DNA of 7,817 bases from JALWSI01 sp964569095 [NCBI: uncultured Aquificales bacterium] (GTDB taxonomy: Bacteria; Thermosulfidibacterota; Thermosulfidibacteria; Thermosulfidibacterales). The stretch is from positions 1-7,817 of the forward strand of contig CAZMTB010000026.1 of assembly GCA_964569095.1 (NCBI GenBank), written 5' to 3'. Positions 1 to 6,252 of the stretch are shown piece after piece. The translations under genes and the position numbers were made by a program. Every line of letters begins with the position of its first letter. Positions within the stretch are counted from its first letter, which is position 1. The notes beneath the pieces were generated by a model, which saw nothing but the letters and a program-made list of their open reading frames with translations, did not search any database and was not told the DNA's origin.

Positions 1-37
1 ATCGGAGCCCCTGATGTCTATACCTCTTTACAGAAAT
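1..37. other. Short downstream stretch with no identifiable gene or terminator
   Basis: These 37 nt follow the last stop codon. On the minus strand they contain AAAGAGGT and, at the very edge, AGGGG followed by CTCCGAT. Either could be a ribosome site for a next gene starting outside the window, but no start codon ATG, GTG or TTG with an open frame is confirmed here. No hairpin plus T-run is visible. Confidence 0.4.
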
Positions 38-1873
38 CTATTTAAGTCTGTAGATGAAGATCCTGGAGTAGAATACGTCTTGTTTCTTCAACCTTCTGGA
101 GGCACTCTTCTTGGTGGTTAGTACCACCAAAACCGATTCTACGCCACGGTCCGTTTCTATGGTTCCTCCGTACAGGTCTACCACTCCCCCATCGAAGTTT
201 CTCTTCCATCCAGTGGCGTCGAAGAAGCCCATCTTCCACTTCAAGACGTCAACTTCTCCTTTGGTGTAGGAGCCCAGGTTTATTATCCAGTCGGCGGGGT
301 TGTTCTTGAAGACGGCCAGAAGCCAATCTCTCTTGGAGGGTATGATCAGGGACCGTCCCGAGGCCACAACCGTGTACTCCTTGTAGCGTTCGTAGTCCTT
401 GTCCTCTATCTCGTTCATGTCGTCGTAGAAGCTCTTTCCAGGTGGATTGGCGTAGAAGAATCCTCTGCCCCAGTTGCCGTGTATACCTGGCAGGTCCCAG
501 ATGCTTCTTCCCGTCTTCAGGTCGTAGAGCATTACCCTTCCGTCCCGGTTCCAAAGTACCTGCCATCCGTTTGTGCCAGGAAGGTGGGTTATCTGGATGC
601 CCAGGATAAGCCCTTGATCTTTCAAGAAGTCCAAAGAATAGAGCTCTTCTCCCTTCCACAACCTGACCTTTGGGGTGAAGGCGTAAGGATTGCTACTTCC
701 TACCCCTTGCTCCACCACTATTCCCTTCCCGTCAACCCTGAACATTCTGAGCAGGTTGTCGGTAGAGTATATCTTCTTCCACTTTCCCTGGGGACTCACC
801 TTGAAGATTCTTCCCTTCACGGTGAAGGTGTGCACATCGCTTGAGGAGTAAGAGATCTCGGCCCTTCCGTCTCCGTCTATATCGACCACGTCCAGGGATA
901 GAAGCACGTCGGCGGGTGAGATAGGCCTCTTCGAGATCTCCTTAAGCCTCTTTGTCTTCATGTTTAGGTTGTAGATGCCGAGGTAGGAGTCGGTGGCCAG
1001 TACTATCTCCTGGCTTCCGTCTCCCGTAACGTCTCCCATGGCCATGCCGAAGGACTTGATGGCGAGGGCAGGGGAGGCAAAGATTAGGTCTCGTTCTATG
1101 GTGGGTTGCCAACCCGCCTTGCCCAGTGCCAATCGCACCCTCTTTATCCTTCTCCCCGTCTCCAAGGAGAGTAGTTCTCCCTCGAAGACGTACTCCCCCC
1201 CTTTGGCGTCTATGGCCCCTATTAGGGCCAGGCCCTTGGTTTTGCCCACCATGGACTCAAAAGCACCCCACAATCCCAGCTCTGAAGCCTCCTTCACCCG
1301 CATAATCACGTGGTTCTCACCGTAAACGCTGAAGCGACCGGTCTCTTTAAGGTATCCCTTGAGTCTCTCCTGGAAGGCGTAAACGTTGAACCCCTGTCCC
1401 GACTTGTCCACTATGGGGAAGAGGTAGACGGGTATCTTGGCCGCGCTTATTCTAACCTTGTCCCCTGGCTCTATGGGTTTCTTCACCGACACCTCTTCGG
1501 CCCAGGAGGTGGTGGGATTGACCATAACCACCTGCACCGTGCCGAGCTGTTCTTCTGAGTAACCCAGGAGGGCCCCAGTGAAGGGATGGTAGTAGGGTTT
1601 GCCCCTGCGAAACACCGTGAGCACAACTCCGGGCTGGAGGCCATCTTGACTTCCCTTGTCTATCAATAGCTTGCCCTCTTGTACTCCTATAACCTTCCCC
1701 TCTAACTTGGGTACGGTGTCGGCGATCTCTTGGGCCATCTTCTTCAGGGACTGGTCCATGCTGGCCGTTGCAACCAGGGACCACATCACTGCCCCCGTGG
1801 CTAAGGCCCAGAGCAGTACCTTGAGGGCTGTCCTTCTGCTGGATGGTTCTTTAATGATTGGTCTTGTCTTCAA
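38..1873 (-). CDS. Exported FG-GAP/VCBS-like protein of unknown function (611 aa)
   Basis: I do not recognise this as a named gene. Residues 1-37 form a signal peptide: an 18-residue N-region with SRRTALK at 12-18, a hydrophobic stretch at about 19-36 and an AxA site (A35-T-A37). There is no lipobox Cys. Residues 59-143 resemble the FlgT C-terminal type domain (Gly-rich beta pattern, 'PFTGALLG' at 97-104, 'EPGDKVRI' at 135-142). Residues 148-255 are a mixed alpha/beta segment of unclear family. Two FG-GAP/VCBS-like acidic loops follow: DVTGDGSQE at 281-289 and DIDGDGRAE at 331-339, a pattern that often binds calcium. A propeller-blade-like strand set lies at 444-462 (DGRVMLYDLKTGRSIW). The likely location is the periplasm or cell envelope. 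The start is TTG, 9 nt after the fabZ stop; it is the first usable start after an in-frame stop and precedes the signal peptide. The spacing suggests co-transcription with fabZ and an envelope role (inference). Confidence 0.85.
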   Translation of the reverse strand: MKTRPIIKEPSSRRTALKVLLWALATGAVMWSLVATASMDQSLKKMAQEIADTVPKLEGKVIGVQEGKLLIDKGSQDGLQPGVVLTVFRRGKPYYHPFTGALLGYSEEQLGTVQVVMVNPTTSWAEEVSVKKPIEPGDKVRISAAKIPVYLFPIVDKSGQGFNVYAFQERLKGYLKETGRFSVYGENHVIMRVKEASELGLWGAFESMVGKTKGLALIGAIDAKGGEYVFEGELLSLETGRRIKRVRLALGKAGWQPTIERDLIFASPALAIKSFGMAMGDVTGDGSQEIVLATDSYLGIYNLNMKTKRLKEISKRPISPADVLLSLDVVDIDGDGRAEISYSSSDVHTFTVKGRIFKVSPQGKWKKIYSTDNLLRMFRVDGKGIVVEQGVGSSNPYAFTPKVRLWKGEELYSLDFLKDQGLILGIQITHLPGTNGWQVLWNRDGRVMLYDLKTGRSIWDLPGIHGNWGRGFFYANPPGKSFYDDMNEIEDKDYERYKEYTVVASGRSLIIPSKRDWLLAVFKNNPADWIINLGSYTKGEVDVLKWKMGFFDATGWKRNFDGGVVDLYGGTIETDRGVESVLVVLTTKKSASRRLKKQDVFYSRIFIYRLK

Positions 1874-1880
1874 CTGCGAA

Positions 1881-1890
1881 GGTCACTTCC
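1881..1890 (-). promoter_or_regulatory. Probable ribosome binding site of the 611-aa exported protein
   Basis: The minus strand reads GGAAGTGACC, an extended but imperfect match to GGAGGTGATC, 7 nt before the TTG at 1873. It overlaps the fabZ stop codon. The match is moderate and the start codon is weak, so expression may be lower than for the genes upstream. Confidence 0.5.
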
Positions 1891-2332
1891 CCACTCTTAT
1901 GAATCCCTGTAGGGTGGCAGAGCAGGCAACCTCGTCTCCCACCTTGGCCTCTCCCTGGAACCACCAGAATCCGCCCCTTCTCTTTACGATCTCTCCTGAG
2001 AGGGTCAGGACGTCTCCGGGAATCACCTCTCTCTTGAACCTCGCCTTCTCCACTCCCCCGAATAGCATGGTGGACTTTTTAAGGTCTTCTTTAGATAGCT
2101 CAGACGAGGCGACGATGCCCCCCGCCTGAGCCAGGGCCTCTATCATCAACACCCCTGGCATCACGGGATACCCTGGGTAGTGCCCAGTGAAGTGGGGCTC
2201 GTTGAAGGTCACGTTCTTTATGGCCACTATCCGCTTCCCAGGTTCTAATTCCAGGATACGGTCTATCATCAAAAAAGGATAGCGGTGCGGAAGGAGCTCA
2301 AGCACCTCTGTGATCAGCTTGGCGTTGCTCAT
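1883..2332 (-). CDS. fabZ: 3-hydroxyacyl-ACP dehydratase FabZ
   Basis: FabZ is a cytoplasmic hot-dog-fold enzyme of type II fatty acid synthesis. It dehydrates (3R)-hydroxyacyl-ACP to trans-2-enoyl-ACP. The 149-residue length is typical. Family marks are LLPHRYPFLMIDR at 13-25, the catalytic segment HFTGHYPG at 47-54 with His51, and PGVLMIEALAQAGG at 59-72 with catalytic Glu65. These align with His54 and Glu68 of the E. coli enzyme. The segment GVEKARFKREVIPGD at 93-107 is also characteristic. The ATG overlaps the lpxD stop codon (ATGA), and a GAGAGG Shine-Dalgarno sits 7 nt upstream, so translational coupling is likely. FabZ competes with LpxA and LpxD for 3-hydroxyacyl-ACP, which fits its place beside lpxD and links the phospholipid and lipid A supply. 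FabA is unlikely because the length and catalytic region are FabZ-like. Nothing is odd apart from the gene that follows it. Confidence 0.97.
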   Translation of the reverse strand: MSNAKLITEVLELLPHRYPFLMIDRILELEPGKRIVAIKNVTFNEPHFTGHYPGYPVMPGVLMIEALAQAGGIVASSELSKEDLKKSTMLFGGVEKARFKREVIPGDVLTLSGEIVKRRGGFWWFQGEAKVGDEVACSATLQGFIRVGK

Positions 2333-3363
2333 TGCTTTACCTCTCTCTTCTCCAAGGTCTTCTCAATGCGCCTCACTCGCTTCACCAGCTCGGGCAGCTT
2401 GGGAAAGGCCATTGCAGCCCTCTTCCAGATGGTGTGGGAGATGGCAGGTGAGCCTATCACGATCTCCCCTTCTCCAATCGTTCCCGACACCCCGGCCTGG
2501 GCCCCAATCATGGCCCCGTCTCCCACCTTGGCATGGTCTGCTATTCCCGCCTGACCACCCATGAGCACCCTGCTTCCTATGCGGGCGCTTCCCGATATAC
2601 CTACCTGACCCGCGAAGGCACAGTCTTCTCCTATCACCACATTGTGTCCCACCTGGATCAGGTTGTCCAGCTTTGTGCCCTTGCCCACCCTGGTGCTTGC
2701 CAGGGTTCCCCTGTCTATGCAGGTGTTTGCTCCCACCTCTACCTCTTCCCCTATCTCTACCCCTCCCACCTGCGGGATGGGTATCCTCTTTCCATCCTTC
2801 TCCAGGTATCCGAATCCCGGCGAACCCACCACCGACCCGCTGTGCAGTGTGGCCCTGTCTCCTATCTTCACGCCTTTGTAGAGGGTTACGTGGGGATGAA
2901 GCACCGCCTCTTCTCCCACCACTGCCCCCTCTCCCACGTAGCAGTACGCCATTACGACGCAGCCCCTCTTCAGAACGGCACCCGGCTCTATTACGGCGAA
3001 GGGTCCTATTGTCACCCCCTCTTCGATGGTGGCCAGAGGGGAGACCTGGGCAGTGGAAGAGATCTTCCCGTCCCTCTTGTAGAGGGGAGGATAGACCTTG
3101 GCCAGAAGCTCCACCACCGCTTCGTATGGGTTCTTCACCACTATGAGGGTTGCTGCAACTCCATCCAGCGCCCTTGGAACCAGCACTGCCCCCGCTCCGG
3201 TCTCTCTCACCATGGAGAGATACGGTTCTCCCGTTGCAAAGGACAGGTCCTTCTCGCCCGCTGCCTCCAGGGGGGCGAAACCTGTTAAGACCCTCTCTGG
3301 ATCCCCCACCACCTCTCCACCCACCATGTGGGCAACCTGGGCAGCGGTGAACCTAAGGTTCAT
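2329..3363 (-). CDS. lpxD: UDP-3-O-(3-hydroxyacyl)glucosamine N-acyltransferase LpxD
   Basis: LpxD catalyses the third step of lipid A synthesis: it transfers a 3-hydroxyacyl chain from ACP to the 2-amino group of UDP-3-O-acyl-glucosamine. The protein is 344 residues, normal for the family. Residues 1-95 are the N-terminal uridine-binding domain (LSFATGEPYLS at 40-50). Residues 100-305 are the left-handed beta-helix of hexapeptide repeats (IGPFAV, VGEGAVVG, VKIGDRA and others). The segment IPIPQVGGVEIG at 194-205 is followed by GANTCIDRGTL at 211-221 and VGHNVVIGED at 238-247. His240 matches the catalytic His239 of E. coli LpxD. The C-terminal helix, about 315-340 (LPELVKRVRRIEK), is the usual trimer-end helix that contacts ACP. 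The start is ATG, 4 nt after the skp stop; the GGGAGG ribosome site lies inside the last skp codons, about 11 nt upstream. The length and single long beta-helix argue against LpxA. Confidence 0.97.
   Translation of the reverse strand: MNLRFTAAQVAHMVGGEVVGDPERVLTGFAPLEAAGEKDLSFATGEPYLSMVRETGAGAVLVPRALDGVAATLIVVKNPYEAVVELLAKVYPPLYKRDGKISSTAQVSPLATIEEGVTIGPFAVIEPGAVLKRGCVVMAYCYVGEGAVVGEEAVLHPHVTLYKGVKIGDRATLHSGSVVGSPGFGYLEKDGKRIPIPQVGGVEIGEEVEVGANTCIDRGTLASTRVGKGTKLDNLIQVGHNVVIGEDCAFAGQVGISGSARIGSRVLMGGQAGIADHAKVGDGAMIGAQAGVSGTIGEGEIVIGSPAISHTIWKRAAMAFPKLPELVKRVRRIEKTLEKREVKQ
2339..2345 (-). promoter_or_regulatory. Ribosome binding site of fabZ inside the lpxD 3' end
   Basis: GAGAGGT lies about 6-7 nt before the fabZ ATG, within the final lpxD codons. 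With the ATGA stop/start overlap at 2329-2332 it indicates coupled translation of lpxD and fabZ. Confidence 0.7.
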
Positions 3364-3367
3364 GGAG

Positions 3368-3883
3368 CTACTTGCCTCCCTTGTCGAAACGCTTGAGGGC
3401 CTCCTTGCTTATGTTGAGGGAGGGATCGGCGTAGACCACTCCCCCGCTCATGTCTATCACCAGCCCGTATCCCTTCTCTTTGGCCAGCTTCTGGACCACG
3501 CTCACCGCCTGCTTCAAGAGCTGTTGCCTCAGCTCGTTCTCTTTCAACCTGAGGTCAGACTTGGAGTCGTCTATGAGGTGTTGAAGCTCCCTCAAGGCCT
3601 CCCTGTACTCGTCCTGCTTGGCCTTTTTGGCCTTCTCCGAGAGAAGAGCCGACTTCTTCTCAAGTTCTTCCCTCAACCTCTGCACCTCGGCCCTCTTCTT
3701 GTCCACCTCCGCCTTTTTCTTCTCGTACTCCTTCTTCAGCTTGGCGGTGGCCTCTTTTCCCTGCTTGGAGTTGGCTATGACCTGTTGAAGGTCCACAACC
3801 CCTATCTTGGTGTTTCCCGCGCTTGCCATTGCCGGCAGTAGCGTAAGCAGAGCCACCACCGCAGCCATCGTCGCTCTCTTCAT
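3368..3883 (-). CDS. skp: Periplasmic chaperone Skp/OmpH family
   Basis: Skp is a trimeric, jellyfish-shaped periplasmic chaperone that holds unfolded outer-membrane proteins on the way to BamA. I place the start at the ATG at 3883, giving 171 residues. It has a strong AAAGGAGA site 8 nt upstream and begins a clean signal peptide (MKRATMAAVVALLTLLPAMASA, split here as n-region 1-3, h-region 6-17 and an ASA site at 20-22). An in-frame GTG at 3904 would add 7 residues but has no purine-rich site before it. The mature protein opens with the family signature IGVVDLQQVI at 27-36. A highly charged Lys/Glu coiled coil fills about 40-125, forming the tentacles. KGYGLVID at 137-144 and GGVVYADPS at 147-155 form the conserved C-terminal body strands. 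It follows bamA by 28 nt, the usual order in diderm bacteria. Family assignment is firm; chaperone activity is inferred from the family. Confidence 0.94.
   Translation of the reverse strand: MKRATMAAVVALLTLLPAMASAGNTKIGVVDLQQVIANSKQGKEATAKLKKEYEKKKAEVDKKRAEVQRLREELEKKSALLSEKAKKAKQDEYREALRELQHLIDDSKSDLRLKENELRQQLLKQAVSVVQKLAKEKGYGLVIDMSGGVVYADPSLNISKEALKRFDKGGK
3375..3380 (-). promoter_or_regulatory. Ribosome binding site of lpxD inside the skp 3' end
   Basis: GGGAGG overlaps the last codons of skp and lies 11 nt before the lpxD ATG, slightly long spacing. Ribosomes ending skp would pass over it, which favours translational coupling. Confidence 0.65.
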
Positions 3884-3890
3884 TTTTAAG

Positions 3891-3898
3891 TCTCCTTT
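3891..3898 (-). promoter_or_regulatory. Ribosome binding site of skp, decides the start
   Basis: The minus strand reads AAAGGAGA, then ACTTAAAA-type A/T-rich spacing, and then the ATG at 3883 (8 nt from the motif). It lies downstream of the alternative GTG at 3904, so it can only serve the ATG. The sequence before that GTG (GTTCTGATACCAA) has no such motif. Confidence 0.85.
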
Positions 3899-3911
3899 CT
3901 GCACTTTGGTA

Positions 3912-6230
3912 TCAGAACATGGTTCCCACAGAGAAGCTCACTTTGCTCAGGTCTTCGTCTTTCTTCTTGTCCAGCTTGAACCCCATGTCCACCTTCAGTG
4001 GCCCAAATGGAGTGACCAGGCGTATTCCGAATCCTATGGCGTGCCTCATGCCGCTCAGGTTTATCTGGTCTCCGTTGTCGAAGGCCGCTCCCGTGTCGTA
4101 GAAGACCACTCCCTTTAGGCTGGAGACGATGGGGAATAGGTATTCGAAGTTGAAGATGAGCTCCTTTGTACCTCCAATGGCGCTGCCGTCTTCCTCTGGG
4201 CCCGCCTCGTCGCTGGCGAATCCTCTAACGGTGTCTCCGCCCCCCACGTAGAACCTCTCGTAGATGGGCCTGGAGCGTGAACCTCCAAAGGGCATGGGGT
4301 TCATGAAGCCCAGTCGCCCCCTCACGTGGAAGGCAGAGCCTTCCATGAACCTGTCTCCGTCGAAGTACCAGCCGGCGTCTGCCACCACCTTGTAGTAGTA
4401 CTCGTCACCCCCGAGGCCTGCGAGCTTCAGGTACAGGCTTCGCTTGAATCCCTTGGTGGGCAGAACCGCGCTGTTCCTGGTGTCCTGCTCGAAGGAGAAG
4501 AGGAGAGCACTCGATATGGACTCTCCCTCCTGGTCCTGAATGAAGTTGGGGGCGTCGTTATCCACGCTGGTGATATCCACGTATAGGAACTCGTATCCTA
4601 CCGACGCCATGGTGTAGTGACCGAGGAGGTATATGGGCTTGCCAACGGTGAGGGTGAAGCCGAGGCTGTCCTCGTCGAAGTCGTCAAACTCGTAGGTGCG
4701 CTTGTGGGTTTTGAGACCCAAAGAGAAGGGATGGTCCAGGAAGTAAGGATCGTAGAAGGTGATGTCGTATTCTATCCTCTTGGTGGTGAACTCTCCACTG
4801 AAGTTGAGGCTCTGCCCTCTTCCGAAGAGGTTCTTCTCGCCAATGGAGATCATGCCTCCGAAGGACTCTATGGAGCTGTAGCCGCCTCCTAACACCAGAG
4901 ACCCGGTGGACTGCTCCTCCACGTTCACCGTGACGTCCACGTCCTTCTGGGGAGTGGGCTTGGTCTCTATGTCGACCTGTGAGAAGTAGCCCAGCTTGCT
5001 CAGCCTCTGCTTCGCGTGTTTCAGGGCCAGGGTGTTCATCACCTCTCCCTCGGTGATTCCCAATTCCCTGCGTATCACCTTGTCCCTGGTCTTGGTGTTG
5101 CCGTGCACCTCTATCAGCCCTACATAGTAGAGGTCTCCTTTCTCTATGCGGTAATCCACGGTGACGAGGTGGCTCTCGTCGTTCACGTCAACTAAGGGAC
5201 GCACGTCGGCGTTCACGTAGCCTCGGGAGCCATAGATGTCGGTCAGGTTTGTCACGTCCTTGCGCATCAAAGCAGCGCTGTACCAGTCGCCGGGTTTCAG
5301 TTTCAGTATCTTGGTTAGCTGGGTCTTGTTGAAGGGGTCGTCCTCTCCTATCTCCATGTCCACGCTTGCCACCTTGTACCTGGGCCCCTCCTCTATAGGC
5401 ACCTTTATGAAGATCTCCCCTTTCTTCTTGTTTACGCTCACCTCTGGCTCTCCCACCAGCACCCTGAGGAAGCCGTGGTCTCGGTAGAACTCCCTCACCT
5501 TCATGAGGTCCAGCCTGAAGAGGTCCTCTATGTAATAGTAGGTTGCAGGCTTGCCGAAGAACTTGGATATGAAGGTGTATGCCCAGTTGAAGAGGGTCCT
5601 CTCTTTGGAGAGCATAACCTCTTTCAGCTTCCTGTCTTTGAACGCCTTGTTTCCCACGAACTCTATCTTGGCAATGTGGGCCTTCTCTCCCTCTTTTATC
5701 TTGTAGGTGAGTTCAAGGCGGTCACCCACCCTTTTGGTTATGGGAGTCACCTTCACCTGGTAGTAGCCTTTGGCCTGGTAGAGCTGCTCTATCTTCCTGA
5801 TGTTCTCTCTTAAAATGTTCTCGTTGTAGATTGAGAATGGGAAGGACTTCATCTCTTTGCGGAGGTCGTCGGTCTTCACCTTCTTGTTGCCCTCTATCTT
5901 GACCTTGCTCACCAGAGGACGCTCTTTCACTATGTAGTTGAGTTTCACCCCGCCTTCGAATGGTTCGGCGTCCACGTCAACGGTCTCGAAGAATCCCGTG
6001 TTGTAGAGGGTCTTCACGTCTTCTCTCACCTTCATGACGTCGAAGGGATCGCCCACCCGGGTCTTGAGCTTGTAGAGGATGGTGTTTTTATCCACTCGCC
6101 TGTTTCCCGTGACCTCTATCACCTTCACGGTGATGCTGCCGGCCTCTTCCTCCCCCCTTGCCTGGAACGGCACCAAGGCCAGCGTAAAAAAGAGAAAGAT
6201 AACGACTGCCGAAAACCCTGCTCTCCTCAT
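3912..6230 (-). CDS. bamA: Outer-membrane protein assembly factor BamA (Omp85 family)
   Basis: BamA is the central subunit of the BAM complex, which folds and inserts beta-barrel proteins into the outer membrane. The protein is 772 residues, close to the usual 760-810. Residues 1-26 are a signal peptide (MRR start, hydrophobic 8-22, ARG cleavage site at 24-26). Five POTRA domains follow at about 32-105, 106-181, 182-282, 283-365 and 366-438; each carries the expected pattern (for example VTGNRRVDKNTI at 40-51, VHGNTKTRDKVIRREL at 375-390). POTRA3 is a little long, with an aromatic-rich stretch at 214-238. The C-terminal 16-strand barrel starts near STGSLVLGGGYSS (441-453). It holds the invariant loop-6 VRGF motif at 668-671 and ends in Phe772, the beta-signal residue. 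The start ATG has a strong GGGGAGGG site 4 nt upstream of it (counted from GGAGG), 22 nt after clpC. TamA is less likely because it has three POTRA domains. Confidence 0.98.
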   Translation of the reverse strand: MRRAGFSAVVIFLFFTLALVPFQARGEEEAGSITVKVIEVTGNRRVDKNTILYKLKTRVGDPFDVMKVREDVKTLYNTGFFETVDVDAEPFEGGVKLNYIVKERPLVSKVKIEGNKKVKTDDLRKEMKSFPFSIYNENILRENIRKIEQLYQAKGYYQVKVTPITKRVGDRLELTYKIKEGEKAHIAKIEFVGNKAFKDRKLKEVMLSKERTLFNWAYTFISKFFGKPATYYYIEDLFRLDLMKVREFYRDHGFLRVLVGEPEVSVNKKKGEIFIKVPIEEGPRYKVASVDMEIGEDDPFNKTQLTKILKLKPGDWYSAALMRKDVTNLTDIYGSRGYVNADVRPLVDVNDESHLVTVDYRIEKGDLYYVGLIEVHGNTKTRDKVIRRELGITEGEVMNTLALKHAKQRLSKLGYFSQVDIETKPTPQKDVDVTVNVEEQSTGSLVLGGGYSSIESFGGMISIGEKNLFGRGQSLNFSGEFTTKRIEYDITFYDPYFLDHPFSLGLKTHKRTYEFDDFDEDSLGFTLTVGKPIYLLGHYTMASVGYEFLYVDITSVDNDAPNFIQDQEGESISSALLFSFEQDTRNSAVLPTKGFKRSLYLKLAGLGGDEYYYKVVADAGWYFDGDRFMEGSAFHVRGRLGFMNPMPFGGSRSRPIYERFYVGGGDTVRGFASDEAGPEEDGSAIGGTKELIFNFEYLFPIVSSLKGVVFYDTGAAFDNGDQINLSGMRHAIGFGIRLVTPFGPLKVDMGFKLDKKKDEDLSKVSFSVGTMF

Positions 6231-6233
6231 CTG

Positions 6234-6241
6234 CCCTCCCC
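6234..6241 (-). promoter_or_regulatory. Ribosome binding site of bamA
   Basis: The minus strand reads GGGGAGGGCAG and then ATG. This is a very strong match to the anti-Shine-Dalgarno and lies wholly in the 22-nt gap between clpC and bamA. It fixes the bamA start at 6230. Confidence 0.85.
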
Positions 6242-6252
6242 TTGCTCTTCTT

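Noticed and set aside
1-37. Rho-independent terminator after the last gene
   Set aside because: No stem-loop followed by a T-run is present on the minus strand in the available bases. The GGAGCCCC segment has no partner within the 37 nt.
38-1873. Assignment of the 611-aa protein as BamB (propeller lipoprotein of the BAM complex)
   Set aside because: It has propeller-like strands, but no lipobox cysteine, an extra N-terminal FlgT-C-like domain and only one clear PQQ-type blade motif, so the sequence does not support BamB.
2533-3288. 251-codon plus-strand open frame opposite lpxD
   Set aside because: It lies wholly antisense to a well-conserved lpxD and shows no recognisable domain (His/Cys/Tyr-rich, low-complexity). 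It has no gene-like context, so it is a shadow of the real frame.
3098-3841. 247-codon plus-strand open frame with very Leu-rich stretches resembling membrane segments
   Set aside because: It is antisense to skp and the lpxD 5' end. The Leu runs are the reverse complement of AAG/GAG codons in the Lys/Glu coiled coil of Skp, so the apparent membrane segments are an artefact.
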